Assembly: GCA_017502525.1 (NCBI GenBank)
Contig: JAFVUV010000006.1
Coordinates: forward strand, 124,001-188,000
DNA length: 64,000 nt
Direction of reading: 5' to 3'
From: Clostridia bacterium
GTDB taxonomy: Bacteria > Bacillota > Clostridia > Christensenellales > Borkfalkiaceae
The notes under the pieces are model-generated. The model made no database searches. It saw only the letters and a program-made list of their open reading frames with translations, and was not told the origin of the DNA. Within the stretch, counting starts at the first letter, position 1. Each line of letters opens with the position of its first letter. Below are positions 25,858 to 35,882 of the stretch, piece after piece. The position numbers were made by a program, and so were the translations under genes.

Positions 25858-27252
25858 ATGAAAAGAACTGAACTTAAAAAGATTTTTGACTGCGCCGAAT
25901 CTTTCGGCAAACAAACCGTAACCGTGTACGGTTGGGCAAGAACGATAAGAGATAGCAAGTCGTTTGGATTTATCGAACTTAACGACGGTTCGTATTTTAA
26001 AAATTGCCAAATAGTATTCGACCGTAATAAAGTTACAAACTATGATGAAATTGCAAAACAAAACGTTGGTGCGTGTCTTAAGGTAACCGGCGAACTTATT
26101 TTAACGCCAGAAAATAAACAACCCTTTGAAATTAACGCGGATTCAATTGAAGTGCTTGGAACTTCGACTCCCGAATATCCATTGCAAAAGAAAAGGCACA
26201 CTTTAGAATTTTTGCGTACTATGCCGCATCTTCGTCCCAGGACTAATACGTTTAACGCTGTTTTCAAAATTAGAAGTGAAGCGGCTTATGCTATTCACAG
26301 TTTCTTTAACGAACGCGGTTTCGTTTACGTTCATACGCCTATTATTACGGGTAGCGACTGTGAGGGTGCGGGTGCAATGTTCCAAGTAACCACACTTGAC
26401 CTTGACAACGTTCCCGTAGACGAAACGGGGGCTTGCGACTACAAACAAGACTTTTTCGGCAAAAAAGCGAGCATGACTGTTTCAGGACAACTTGACGTTG
26501 AAAATTTTGCTATGGCTTATGCTAACGTATATACTTTTGGGCCTACTTTTAGGGCAGAACACTCCAACACCGTGCGTCACGCAGCAGAATTTTGGATGAT
26601 AGAACCGGAACTTGCATTTGCAGATTTATCAGACGATATGGACTGTGCGGAAGCAATGGTTAAATATATCATTGAAAGGGTAATGAATACCTGTAAAGAA
26701 GAAATCAACTTCCTTAACACCTTTGTTGACAAAGGGTTGATTGAAAGACTTAACAACGTTAAAAATAACGAGTTTAAGCGTTTAACGTATACTGAAGCGA
26801 TTGAAATTTTAGAAAAAGTTAAGGACCGTTTTGAAGCACCTGTATATTGGGGTTGCGACCTTCAAAGCGAGCACGAAAGATATATTACTGAAGAAGTTTT
26901 CAAGAAACCGGTATTCCTTACCGATTATCCTAAGGAGATTAAAGCGTTCTATATGCGCCTTAACGATGACGGAAAGACGGTTGCTGCAAGCGACCTTTTA
27001 GTTCCGGGTATAGGCGAACTTATCGGTGGAAGTCAACGTGAAGAAAGACTTGACGTTCTTGAAAACAGGATGGCTGAATGCGGTCTAAACAAAGAAGATT
27101 ACAAGTCTTACCTTGATTTACGCAAATACGGTGGGGTTATCCACTCGGGTTTTGGTTTAGGATTTGAAAGAATGATAATGTATCTAACGGGCATCTCGAA
27201 TATTCGCGACGTATTGCCTTTTCCAAGAACGGTAGGAACGCTCGAGAACTAA
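25858..27252 (+). CDS. asnS: Asparaginyl-tRNA synthetase
   Basis: 464 residues, class IIb. The N-terminal OB fold binds the anticodon ([25 protein letters not shown]). Motif 2 is [21 protein letters not shown] and motif 3 is [13 protein letters not shown]. Charges tRNA-Asn with asparagine; an asparagine synthetase (asnA) lies further on in the window. Confidence 0.96.
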   Translation: MKRTELKKIFDCAESFGKQTVTVYGWARTIRDSKSFGFIELNDGSYFKNCQIVFDRNKVTNYDEIAKQNVGACLKVTGELILTPENKQPFEINADSIEVLGTSTPEYPLQKKRHTLEFLRTMPHLRPRTNTFNAVFKIRSEAAYAIHSFFNERGFVYVHTPIITGSDCEGAGAMFQVTTLDLDNVPVDETGACDYKQDFFGKKASMTVSGQLDVENFAMAYANVYTFGPTFRAEHSNTVRHAAEFWMIEPELAFADLSDDMDCAEAMVKYIIERVMNTCKEEINFLNTFVDKGLIERLNNVKNNEFKRLTYTEAIEILEKVKDRFEAPVYWGCDLQSEHERYITEEVFKKPVFLTDYPKEIKAFYMRLNDDGKTVAASDLLVPGIGELIGGSQREERLDVLENRMAECGLNKEDYKSYLDLRKYGGVIHSGFGLGFERMIMYLTGISNIRDVLPFPRTVGTLEN

Positions 27253-27265
27253 TAAGGAGTTTATT

Positions 27266-28288
27266 ATGTCTAAAATTTTAGTAGATGCTTTCGGTGGCGA
27301 TAACGCCCCTGTGGAGATTATCGCGGGTGCGATTGACGCTGTAAAAGAAAAAGACGGCTTTGAAATAGTTTTGGTCGGCAAAGAAAAAGTTATCAGCGCC
27401 GAACTTGAAAAATACGAGTTTGCAAAAGATAGAGTTAGCGTGCTTAACGCAAATGACGTAATAACTTGCGAAGAAGAGCCAACCGTTGCAATTAGGCGCA
27501 AACCCGAAAGTTCCATTTGCGTTGCATTTAAGGAACTTAAAGAAAACCCCGAGGCTAGCGCATTCGTGTCTGCCGGTTCAACGGGTGCGGTGTTGGTTGG
27601 TGCAACTCTTAAACTCGGCAGAATAAAAGGTGTAAACCGTCCCGCTCTAGCACCGACGCTACCTACTATGATAGACGGTAAAAACGTTATATTGCTCGAC
27701 TCTGGAGCAAACGCGGATTGTAAGGCGATAAATTTAGTTCAGTTTGCATTGATGGGTTCGGCATATGCGGAAGGGTTAGGTGTAAAAAACCCTAAAGTTG
27801 CACTGCTATCAAACGGAACGGAAGACGAAAAAGGCAATATGCTTAATCACGAAGTATTTCCCGTGCTTAAAAGTCTTAAAGGTATAAATTTCGTTGGCAA
27901 CTGTGAAGCGCGTGATATATTGACGGGCGAATTCGACGTTATCGTTGCCGACGGTTTTTCAGGTAACGTTGCTTTAAAGAGTATGGAAGGCGCGGTTAAT
28001 ACCGTATTAAAATCTTTAAAGGCTGGGGTATACGGCTCGATTAGTGGAAAAATCGGCGGGTTATTCCTTAAAAAGACGTTTACTAAGTTAAAAGATAAAC
28101 TTGACTATAACAATAAGGGTGGAGCGCTGTTTCTCGGTGTAAATAAACCGGTAATTAAAGCGCACGGCTCTTCTAAGAGATTTGCGATAAAAAATACCGT
28201 TTTGCAAGCGGTTGAATATTCTAACTTTAATATTTCGGATAGAATTACACAAAAACTTAGTGAAGAAGAAATTCGTATCGGAGAATAG
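27266..28288 (+). CDS. plsX: Phosphate acyltransferase PlsX
   Basis: 340 residues. Converts acyl-ACP to acyl-phosphate for phospholipid synthesis at the membrane surface. Conserved VDAFGGDNAPVEI at the start, SAGSTGAVLVGATL and ADGFSGNVALK are visible. AAGGAG precedes the ATG. In many Bacillota acpP sits between plsX and rnc; here it is absent. Confidence 0.95.
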   Translation: MSKILVDAFGGDNAPVEIIAGAIDAVKEKDGFEIVLVGKEKVISAELEKYEFAKDRVSVLNANDVITCEEEPTVAIRRKPESSICVAFKELKENPEASAFVSAGSTGAVLVGATLKLGRIKGVNRPALAPTLPTMIDGKNVILLDSGANADCKAINLVQFALMGSAYAEGLGVKNPKVALLSNGTEDEKGNMLNHEVFPVLKSLKGINFVGNCEARDILTGEFDVIVADGFSGNVALKSMEGAVNTVLKSLKAGVYGSISGKIGGLFLKKTFTKLKDKLDYNNKGGALFLGVNKPVIKAHGSSKRFAIKNTVLQAVEYSNFNISDRITQKLSEEEIRIGE

Positions 28289-28289
28289 T

Positions 28290-29000
28290 ATGATTTTCGA
28301 TATTGATGCTTGTGAAAGTAAAATCGGATACAGTTTTAACGATAAAATGTTGCTTAGGCAATGTTTTACGCACTCGTCTTACGCATACGAGCACGGCGAG
28401 ATGGATAATGAACTGTTAGAATTTTTCGGTGATTCCATTATGGAATTCGTGGTAACCGAATATCTTTATAAAAACGCGCGTGGGGATGAAGGACGATTAA
28501 CAAAAGAACGTGCGGAAATGGTGTCCAAAAAGCCACTTTTAGATTGTGTTAAAAGATTAGGTCTTAACGAGTTTGTCTTGCTAGGTAAAGGCAAAGAAAA
28601 ATTTATTAATCTTGACGATAAATTATATTCAAGCGTTTATGAAGCGCTAGTGGCGGGAATATATATCGACGGGGGAATGACGGCGGTTAAGCGGTTTATT
28701 AAAAATACTCTTATAACCGATTATGAAAAGCGCGAAGCGCAAGAAAAAAAAGCAAAGAAGAACAATTGCGACGCTAAAAACGAGTTTCAAGAATACGTTC
28801 AAAAAAATAAAATGGGAAGTATTACTTATGAAACACTTTATAAAAAAGGGCCTGACCATTCGCCAGAATTTAGGGTGGCAGCATTACTTAACGGAACGAG
28901 AATAGCGGAAGGAAAAGGACAAAGCAAAAAACTTGCTGAAGCACAAGCAGCAGCATCTGCACTTAAAAAAATAAAAAAACAGGGTGGTAAAAACAAGTGA
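28290..29000 (+). CDS. rnc: Ribonuclease III
   Basis: 236 residues from the ATG at 28290, one base after the plsX stop; the longer frame from 28212 lies inside plsX. The catalytic motif ELLEFFGDSIMEFVV and the second acidic pair in DKLYSSVYEALVAGIYIDGG form the RNase III domain; residues ~160-230 form the double-stranded-RNA-binding domain. Processes rRNA precursors and structured RNA. Overlaps smc by four bases. Confidence 0.95.
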   Translation: MIFDIDACESKIGYSFNDKMLLRQCFTHSSYAYEHGEMDNELLEFFGDSIMEFVVTEYLYKNARGDEGRLTKERAEMVSKKPLLDCVKRLGLNEFVLLGKGKEKFINLDDKLYSSVYEALVAGIYIDGGMTAVKRFIKNTLITDYEKREAQEKKAKKNNCDAKNEFQEYVQKNKMGSITYETLYKKGPDHSPEFRVAALLNGTRIAEGKGQSKKLAEAQAAASALKKIKKQGGKNK

Positions 29001-32000
29001 ATTTCGAAAAGGTTGAAATTTACGGATTTAAATCGTTTGCCGATAAAGCGGAAATTAAGTTTGGCGACGGAATAACGGGTATAGTTGGACCTAACGGCTG
29101 TGGTAAAAGTAACGTTGCGGACGCTATTCGCTGGGTACTTGGCGAACAGTCGGCAAAGTCATTGCGTGGTTCAAGCATGCAAGACGTTATTTTCTCGGGT
29201 ACGCAAGGAAGAAAGTCGCTTTCTTATTGCGAAGTTTCGTTGTACTTTGATAACTCTACTAGAATGTTTAGTATTGACTATAACGAACTAATAATAACGC
29301 GTAAACTTTATAGAAGCGGTGAAAGTGAATATTACATAAACAAGCAACCTGCAAGACTTCGTGATATCGTTGAACTTCTTCACGAGTGTGGTATAGGTAA
29401 AGAAGGCTATACGATTATCGGACAAGGTAAGGTAGAAGAAATTATGTCTGCTAAGCCTGAGGACCGTCGTATGATTTTTGAAGAAGCGACAGGCATTGCA
29501 AAGTTTAAGACCAGAAAGAACGAATCTGAAAGGAAATTAGACCGTACGCACGAAAATTTAGTGCGTTACGTTGATATTTTAAGCGAGATTGAAAATCAAT
29601 TAGGGCCACTTGAAAGGCAGGCTGAAAAAGCAAAAGAATTCAACGAACTTTCTGCACAATTAAAACACCACGAACTCAATACTTATATCGCAAAAGTAGA
29701 CGGAGTTGAAAGTGCAAAAAATAAAATTTACACGCGTATTAACGGCTTAGATGAAGAGTCGAGTTTGCGCGCGCAAGAATTAGAAAAAGCGCAAGCCGAA
29801 TACGATAAGATTTTCTCTGATATTACTGATGCGGACGAAAGGCTAAAAAAATACAACGATGAACTTTTAGAAAAACGCGTTAGTATGGAAAAGTCGTCAG
29901 GTGCTAAGCAACTTTACGAGCAAAAAATATCATATTTAAAAAGCCAAATTGAACGCACAGAGCAAGAGATTAAAGACAATTTGGCGTTAATTGAACAAAG
30001 TAATGCAACCTTTATAAATAACGAAAACGAACTTAACGAAAAGACAGCAGAACTTCAGGCGTTATCAGTAAAAGCAGACAAACTTTCCAAAAGATTGTTG
30101 AATTTGACTGAAAAAATTGCACTTGGAGAAGAGCTTGCCGCATCAAACAGAAAGAAGATAATTGAATCAATCGAATCATTGTCCGATATAAAAATGAATA
30201 AAGGTGCGATGAGTATTGAAAAGAGTAATCTAGTTGAAAAATTAGACGAACTCAATGCTAAAATTGACACTCTTTCGGTTAAACGAGACGGGTTGTTTAA
30301 TGATAAAGAACGTTTAGACAAGGCTATTAACGAACTTGACCGCGCGGTGTTTGAACTTAAAAATCAAATAGACCAAAAAGAAAACGACGTTAGGGATGGC
30401 AACGAAGAAGTTGCTAGATTTGATAACGCAATTTATTCGTTAAACTCGGTTGTAACCACGCTTATAACCAAAGATAATTTCTATAAATCACTAAAAGATA
30501 CGTATGAAGGCTACGCGCCCGCAGTTAAGAATTTACTTAACACTTCAAAGAACAATCCTGAACTTAAAAAACGTATCAAAGGCGTAGTTGCTGAACTTAT
30601 TAAAAGCGATAAAAAGTTTGATATCGCGTTAGAGACGGCGCTTGCGGCAGCGGCGCAAAATATCGTAACAGCAACGCCTGACGACGCCAGATATTTAATT
30701 GAATACTTAAAAGTTAACAAAATGGGTAGACTTACGTTCTTGCCTATAACTTCGGTTAAACCTAGGGAACAAAGCGTACAAGTAACGTCTGCACTTAATG
30801 AAAAGGGTGCACTTGGCGTAGCAAATAAACTCGTAACTTACGATGCTCAATACGAAAACGTTATTTCCAATCTTTTAGGCAATACACTTATCGTTGACAC
30901 GTTAGAGAACGCAACGAGAATTGCCGATAAATATCGTTTCAGTTTCAAGATGGTTACTCTTGACGGCGACGTGTTTACAACCCAAGGTGCAATGACGGGT
31001 GGCTCAAGAAGAACTGATACCGTAGGGTTGCTTTCTAGCGATAGAAGAATCGAAGATAACGCGGCTGAATTAGTTAAAAAGAAATCTGAAATGGATAAAC
31101 TTAAAAACGATAAAGTCGAGCTTGAATTAAAACGCGACAAAGCTATGAACGAACTTGGCGTTCTTAACGATTTGTATAACGAAAAGCGTCAACAAATTTT
31201 AATTGAACGCGAAAAGTTAGTGGCTACTGAAAACGCACTTATTGAAGTGGGTAGAGAGTTGGAAAGCGTAACTGATTTAGTTGAAGAAGTAAAGGATAGA
31301 ATTCTAAAACTAGATGCTGACTTTGAATTAGTTCAAAGCGGTGGCAAGAAGTTAGAAGACGATAAAGAAAGTGCAAAAATGACTGCTGATAAGCAAGAAG
31401 CGGAATACGATGCACTAAGGAAAGAAAGAGATTCAATTGCTAGCGAAAGTACTCAGATTCAAGTAGAAATTACGAGAGCAAAGGGCGTGATAACTGCACT
31501 TAATATTGAAAACGAAAGACTTAGTAAGGTTATCCTAGAAGCGAAAACTGCTAACGAAGGTCATAAAAAGAGCAACTTGAACGCTGAAGATATTATAGAA
31601 GAACTTCGCCGTGAACAAGAAAAAGTTGCGCTTTCAAAAGAAGAGCAAGATTATATCAACGGCATACGCAATAAAATCGATAGTATCGAAAATGAAAAGG
31701 GCGCACTCCGTGAACGTCTAAATAAAAATGACGAAGCAAAGCAGCGTTTAACTAGTGCTATTAGCGACCTTTCGGAAAAGAAACACGCTGAAGAAATTGC
31801 ACTTGCAAAGATTGATAGCGACCTTGAATATTTGCAACAAAGCATTTGGGAAGATTATCAAGAAACTTACGAAACTGCAGTTAAGCAACGTGAAGAAAAT
31901 TACGACGCGACCGTTGGCGAAGCGGAAATCAATAGGCTTAGAAGAAAACGTTCTTCGCTCGGTGCAATCAACGCTACTGCAATAGACGATTTTAAGGCAC

Positions 32001-32593
32001 TTAAAGAGCGTTACGAAGAGATGAACACTCAAAAAGAAGACCTTGAAAAAGCCGAAAAAGACCTAAAAGAAGCTATTGACAAAATCAAGAGCGAGATGCT
32101 TACTCAGTTTGACGAAGGGTTTAATAAGATTAACGAAAACTTCCAAAAAATCTTTAAGGAATTGTTTGGCGGTGGTAGGGCAATGCTCCAAATGGACTAT
32201 TCCGAAGTTGAAGATAAGTTAGAAGCAGGCGTTGAAATCGTTGCAGAACCACCGGGAAAGAAATTGCAAAAACTTTCACTTTTATCGGGTGGTGAAAAGG
32301 CGTTAACGGCGATAGCGATTTTATTTTCAATCTTAAAACTTCGTCCTATGCCTTTCTGCGTGCTTGACGAAATTGAAGCAGCACTTGACGAGGCAAACGT
32401 TGATAGATTTGCAAGATATTTAAAGAAATTTAGTCAAGATACTCAATTTATCGTAATAACCCATAGAAAGCCGACAATGGAACTTGCAGACGCACTATTC
32501 GGTGTAACTATGCAAGAAAAAGGCGTATCAAAGATGGTTTCTGTAAAACTATCTGACGTGGCGGATATTACGGGCGACGCAACTTTGTCTTAA
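28997..32593 (+). CDS. smc: Chromosome segregation ATPase SMC
   Basis: 1198 residues starting at GTG in the GTGA overlap with rnc. Walker A GPNGCGKSNVADAIRWVLGE (31-50), long coiled coils, hinge at ~500-660 (ending in the Gly-rich TQGAMTGGS), then the ABC signature LLSGGEKALTA and Walker B FCVLDEIEAALDEAN at the C-terminus. Complete, with both heads intact. Loads with ScpAB (not in this window) to organise and segregate the chromosome. Confidence 0.97.
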   Translation: MNFEKVEIYGFKSFADKAEIKFGDGITGIVGPNGCGKSNVADAIRWVLGEQSAKSLRGSSMQDVIFSGTQGRKSLSYCEVSLYFDNSTRMFSIDYNELIITRKLYRSGESEYYINKQPARLRDIVELLHECGIGKEGYTIIGQGKVEEIMSAKPEDRRMIFEEATGIAKFKTRKNESERKLDRTHENLVRYVDILSEIENQLGPLERQAEKAKEFNELSAQLKHHELNTYIAKVDGVESAKNKIYTRINGLDEESSLRAQELEKAQAEYDKIFSDITDADERLKKYNDELLEKRVSMEKSSGAKQLYEQKISYLKSQIERTEQEIKDNLALIEQSNATFINNENELNEKTAELQALSVKADKLSKRLLNLTEKIALGEELAASNRKKIIESIESLSDIKMNKGAMSIEKSNLVEKLDELNAKIDTLSVKRDGLFNDKERLDKAINELDRAVFELKNQIDQKENDVRDGNEEVARFDNAIYSLNSVVTTLITKDNFYKSLKDTYEGYAPAVKNLLNTSKNNPELKKRIKGVVAELIKSDKKFDIALETALAAAAQNIVTATPDDARYLIEYLKVNKMGRLTFLPITSVKPREQSVQVTSALNEKGALGVANKLVTYDAQYENVISNLLGNTLIVDTLENATRIADKYRFSFKMVTLDGDVFTTQGAMTGGSRRTDTVGLLSSDRRIEDNAAELVKKKSEMDKLKNDKVELELKRDKAMNELGVLNDLYNEKRQQILIEREKLVATENALIEVGRELESVTDLVEEVKDRILKLDADFELVQSGGKKLEDDKESAKMTADKQEAEYDALRKERDSIASESTQIQVEITRAKGVITALNIENERLSKVILEAKTANEGHKKSNLNAEDIIEELRREQEKVALSKEEQDYINGIRNKIDSIENEKGALRERLNKNDEAKQRLTSAISDLSEKKHAEEIALAKIDSDLEYLQQSIWEDYQETYETAVKQREENYDATVGEAEINRLRRKRSSLGAINATAIDDFKALKERYEEMNTQKEDLEKAEKDLKEAIDKIKSEMLTQFDEGFNKINENFQKIFKELFGGGRAMLQMDYSEVEDKLEAGVEIVAEPPGKKLQKLSLLSGGEKALTAIAILFSILKLRPMPFCVLDEIEAALDEANVDRFARYLKKFSQDTQFIVITHRKPTMELADALFGVTMQEKGVSKMVSVKLSDVADITGDATLS

Positions 32594-32608
32594 TAAAAAG
32601 GATTTATT

Positions 32609-33505
32609 ATGGGAATTTTTTCTAAACTTAAAGCCGTTTTAACTAAAACTAGAGACGGACTATCAAAAAAACTTAACGAGTTGTTTGCAAAAAACAAACT
32701 TGGCGAAGAGTTTTACGAAGAACTAGAGGATATCTTAATTTCAGCAGACGTTTCAGTTAAAACTACTATGGAAATCGTTGATGAAATAAGAGAAACAGCC
32801 ATTAAAGAAAAGTGTAAAGATAAAGAATACGTTATAGATTTGTTAAAAAACGAACTTTTTGAAACGCTTGATTACGCTGATAAAATCGAGTTTAAATCTC
32901 CTGCAATTATAATGGTGGTGGGGGTAAACGGCGTTGGTAAAACCACTACTATAGGTAAACTAGCAAACAAGTTCGTAAAAGAAAAAAAGAAAGTTACTAT
33001 TGCTGCTGCGGATACTTTCCGTGCGGCTGCAGCCGACCAGCTTTCCGTTTGGGCAGATAGGGCAAAGGTTAGAATTATAAAACACTCTGAAGGTGCTGAC
33101 GCGTCAGCCGTCGTGTTTGATGCAATCGACTCGGCAAAAGCGCAAAAAACCGACGTTTTAATTATAGATACGGCGGGGCGTTTGCACGTTAAGGCAAACT
33201 TAATGGAAGAGTTGAAGAAAATGGATAGAGTTGTTAAACGCGAATATCCCGACGCTAACTTCTATAAACTTATCGCGCTTGACGCTACGACAGGTCAAAA
33301 CGCATACAATCAAGTTGAAGTGTTTAACGAGGCGGTCGGTCTTGACGGTATTATTTTAACGAAACTTGACGGCACGGCAAAAGGTGGATTTATCATATCG
33401 CTTTCTTACGAATTAGAAGTGCCCGTGTGCTTTGTGGGGACGGGCGAAAAGATTGACGATATAGAAGATTTTGACGCAAAAGACTTTGTTGAAGGACTTT
33501 TTTAA
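32609..33505 (+). CDS. ftsY: Signal recognition particle receptor FtsY
   Basis: 298 residues. NG domain with GVNGVGKTTTIGKLA (P loop), DTFRAAAADQL, DTAGRL and TKLDGTAKGG. The acidic N-terminal domain of larger FtsY proteins is missing, as in many Bacillota. Docks the SRP-ribosome complex at the membrane; its partner Ffh is encoded two genes on. Confidence 0.96.
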   Translation: MGIFSKLKAVLTKTRDGLSKKLNELFAKNKLGEEFYEELEDILISADVSVKTTMEIVDEIRETAIKEKCKDKEYVIDLLKNELFETLDYADKIEFKSPAIIMVVGVNGVGKTTTIGKLANKFVKEKKKVTIAAADTFRAAAADQLSVWADRAKVRIIKHSEGADASAVVFDAIDSAKAQKTDVLIIDTAGRLHVKANLMEELKKMDRVVKREYPDANFYKLIALDATTGQNAYNQVEVFNEAVGLDGIILTKLDGTAKGGFIISLSYELEVPVCFVGTGEKIDDIEDFDAKDFVEGLF

Positions 33506-33523
33506 AAAACCACAAAAAAACGA

Positions 33524-33552
33524 TTGACAATATAAGATTAAATCTATATAAT
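33524..33552 (+). promoter_or_regulatory. Perfect consensus promoter before ylxM-ffh
   Basis: TTGACA (33524-33529), 17 bases, TATAAT (33547-33552), placed 19 bases after the ftsY stop. It would drive the SRP and ribosome-maturation genes apart from the smc-ftsY transcript. Confidence 0.85.
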
Positions 33553-33555
33553 ATC

Positions 33556-33589
33556 AAGGTGTAAAGCAAAAAAGTTTTACACCTTTTGA
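33556..33589 (+). promoter_or_regulatory. Hairpin at the 5' end of the ylxM transcript
   Basis: AAGGTGTAAA (33556-33565) pairs perfectly with 33576-33585, followed by TTGATTT. It could be a weak terminator for ftsY, and it also overlaps the predicted transcription start (~33558-33560), so new transcripts would begin within the stem. Confidence 0.6.
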
Positions 33590-33605
33590 TTTAAACGTGA
33601 TTATT

Positions 33606-33911
33606 ATGGAAAAAGATTTACAGTACGTTGAACTTTTTGAATTGTATCAGGGGTTATTGACCGATAAACAGCGCGAGTTGTTTTCGCTACATTTTTGTTA
33701 TGACCTTTCACTATCTGAAATTGCAGAGCCTGAAGGAAATACACGCCAAAGTGTTTATGCGTCGGTTAAAAAAGTTAAAGAAAAACTTAACGAGTACGAA
33801 AATCTTTTACGTTTAAGAGAAAAAAATCAAAAGTTAAAACAGATTGCTGACCAACTTGCACTAGTAGATAAAGAAATTTCGGACAAGATATTAACTATAA
33901 TAGGTGAATAA
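33606..33911 (+). CDS. ylxM: YlxM, SRP-associated helix-turn-helix protein
   Basis: 101 residues of the UPF0122 family: FELYQGLLTDKQRELFSLHF, LSLSEIAE and NTRQSVYASVKKVKEKL resemble a sigma-factor region 4 helix-turn-helix. It always accompanies ffh and stimulates or modulates SRP in streptococci. A GTG at 33597 is an alternative start; neither has a clear Shine-Dalgarno sequence. Stop overlaps the ffh start (TAATG). Confidence 0.92.
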   Translation: MEKDLQYVELFELYQGLLTDKQRELFSLHFCYDLSLSEIAEPEGNTRQSVYASVKKVKEKLNEYENLLRLREKNQKLKQIADQLALVDKEISDKILTIIGE

Positions 33912-35227
33912 TGGCACTTTTTTCGGGCTTATCTGAAAAACTTAATCACATATTCAGTAAACTTACTAAACACGGTAAACTTACCGAACTCGAAATAAAA
34001 ACGGCAATGCGTGAAGTCCGTATTGCGCTTTTAGAAGCGGACGTAAACATTTCGGTTGTAAAAGAATTTGTTTCAAAAGTTAGTGAGCGCGCCGTTGGGC
34101 AAGAAATATTAAAAAGTTTAAGTCCTACTCAACAAGTTATTAAGATTGTTAATGAAGAATTGATAGCGCTTATGGGTAGTGCTAACAGTAAACTTGGGAC
34201 TTCGGATAATCCACCGACGGTTATAATGATGGCAGGTTTGCAAGGCGCGGGTAAAACGACGCTTGTTGGCAAACTTGGTATGATGTTAAAAAAGCAAAAC
34301 AAAAAACCATTATTAGTTGCGTGTGACGTTTACCGACCTGCAGCGATAAATCAACTTAAAGTGGTTGGTGAAAAAGCGGGTTGCACGGTTTTTGAAAAAG
34401 GTCAAGGCAACCCCGTAAAGATTGCAAAAGAAGGCGTTGCGTACGCTAAATCATACGGTTATGATACGGTTATAATCGATACCGCCGGTCGACTTCAAAT
34501 AGACGAAGATTTGATGAAAGAGCTTGAAAACATCAAGTCGGAAGTTAATCCTACGGAAATATTATTAGTCGTTGACTCAATGACTGGTCAAGTTGCCGTT
34601 GAAGTTGCAGATACGTTTAACAAGCGATTAGAAGTTACGGGTTTAGTGTTGACGAAACTTGACGGCGATACTCGTGGCGGTGCAACACTTTCAATGAAAG
34701 CGGTTACTGGTAAACCCATTAAATTCTGTTCGGTTGGCGAAAAACTTGGTGATTTAGAGCCGTTTTATCCCGATAGAATGGCGAATAGAATTCTCGGTAT
34801 GGGCGACGTGTTGTCGCTAATAGAAAAGGCGCAAGAAGCGGTTACCGAAGAAGAAGCAAAAAAGATGGAAAAGAAGTTTAGAGAAAATTCATTTACTCTT
34901 GACGACTATCTATCACAGTTTGAAACTATGAACAAAATGGGCGGAATAAAAGACGTTCTTGCAATGCTCCCCGGTATGGGAAGTAAGTTCAAAATTCGCG
35001 ATGAAGATATTGATGAAAAGAAGATTGCGCAAACCAAAGCAATAATTCAATCAATGACTATGTACGAGCGTGAAAACCCGCAAGTAATCAACTCGTCGCG
35101 CAAGATGAGAATTGCAAAGGGAAGCGGAACTACCGTTCAAGACGTAAATCGACTATTAAAACAATTTGACCAAACAAAACAAATGATGAAGCAAATGAAG
35201 AATAATCGTTTCTTCAAAGGTTTTTAA
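33911..35227 (+). CDS. ffh: Signal recognition particle protein Ffh
   Basis: 438 residues: N domain, GTPase with GLQGAGKTTLVGKLG, DTAGRLQID, TKLDGDTRGG, then a methionine-rich M domain (from ~300) that binds the signal sequence and SRP RNA. Complete. The SRP RNA gene itself is not in the window. Confidence 0.97.
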   Translation: MALFSGLSEKLNHIFSKLTKHGKLTELEIKTAMREVRIALLEADVNISVVKEFVSKVSERAVGQEILKSLSPTQQVIKIVNEELIALMGSANSKLGTSDNPPTVIMMAGLQGAGKTTLVGKLGMMLKKQNKKPLLVACDVYRPAAINQLKVVGEKAGCTVFEKGQGNPVKIAKEGVAYAKSYGYDTVIIDTAGRLQIDEDLMKELENIKSEVNPTEILLVVDSMTGQVAVEVADTFNKRLEVTGLVLTKLDGDTRGGATLSMKAVTGKPIKFCSVGEKLGDLEPFYPDRMANRILGMGDVLSLIEKAQEAVTEEEAKKMEKKFRENSFTLDDYLSQFETMNKMGGIKDVLAMLPGMGSKFKIRDEDIDEKKIAQTKAIIQSMTMYERENPQVINSSRKMRIAKGSGTTVQDVNRLLKQFDQTKQMMKQMKNNRFFKGF

Positions 35228-35301
35228 GGTTTTAACCAAAAATTCAACAATAAAAACAAAAAAATAAAAAATATATAAACAAACTTAAGGAGAACAAAAA
35301 A

Positions 35302-35595
35302 ATGGCAGTAAAAATGAGATTGACCAGAATGGGCGACAAAAAATCACCCTTCTACAGAATCGTAGTTGCAGACAGCAGAGTAGGTCGTGACGGAGCTTAT
35401 ATTGACAAAGTTGGTCATTATAATCCTATCGCTCAACCTGCAGAAATCGTAGTTGATGCAGAAAAAGCAAAAGCATGGCTCGCAAAGGGCGTTCAACCCA
35501 CCGACACAGTTAAAAACATACTTGTAAACCAAGGCGTTATACCCAAGCCCACCAAACTTTCACCTGCAAAAACTAAAGTTCGCAAATCCAAATAA
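35302..35595 (+). CDS. rpsP: 30S ribosomal protein S16
   Basis: 97 residues with [26 protein letters not shown]-type start, GHYNPI and a lysine-rich tail. AAGGAG lies before the ATG. Confidence 0.97.
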   Translation: MAVKMRLTRMGDKKSPFYRIVVADSRVGRDGAYIDKVGHYNPIAQPAEIVVDAEKAKAWLAKGVQPTDTVKNILVNQGVIPKPTKLSPAKTKVRKSK

Positions 35596-35609
35596 TTTGG
35601 GAGAGCGAT

Positions 35610-35855
35610 ATGATAGAACTTATTAAGTACGTAGTTGGCCGTTTTGCCGAAAAACCCGATGAAGTTGAATACGATATCGTAGAAGACGGAAAGAACGTTT
35701 CGGTTACGGTTACTTTGTCTGCTAGTGATATGGGCAAGGTTATAGGTCGTCAAGGTAAAATTGCCAAGGCGCTTCGCACCTTAGTTCGTGCTGGCTCTAA
35801 AGACGAAAACAAGAAATACAATATTGAAATTAAGGAACGCGGGGAAAAGGAATAA
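35610..35855 (+). CDS. khpA: KhpA, KH-domain RNA-binding protein
   Basis: 81 residues with a single KH fold; the GxxG loop is GRQG in DMGKVIGRQGKIAKALR. In Bacillota KhpA pairs with KhpB/EloR to bind RNA and affect envelope elongation. The stop codon lies inside the loop of a terminator-like hairpin. Confidence 0.93.
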   Translation: MIELIKYVVGRFAEKPDEVEYDIVEDGKNVSVTVTLSASDMGKVIGRQGKIAKALRTLVRAGSKDENKKYNIEIKERGEKE

Positions 35856-35868
35856 TTTCCCCGTTTTT
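35840..35868 (+). terminator. Attenuator-like terminator overlapping the khpA stop
   Basis: CGGGGAAA (35840-35847) pairs perfectly with TTTCCCCG (35856-35863), followed by TTTTT. It could reduce read-through from rpsP-khpA into rimM-trmD; ribosomes finishing khpA would disrupt it. Confidence 0.6.
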
Positions 35869-35882
35869 CTACCTTTTAAAAA

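Noticed and set aside
28212-28289. N-terminal extension of RNase III within plsX
   Set aside because: The extra 26 residues have no similarity to RNase III and the ATG at 28290 is preceded by GGAG and matches the family start.
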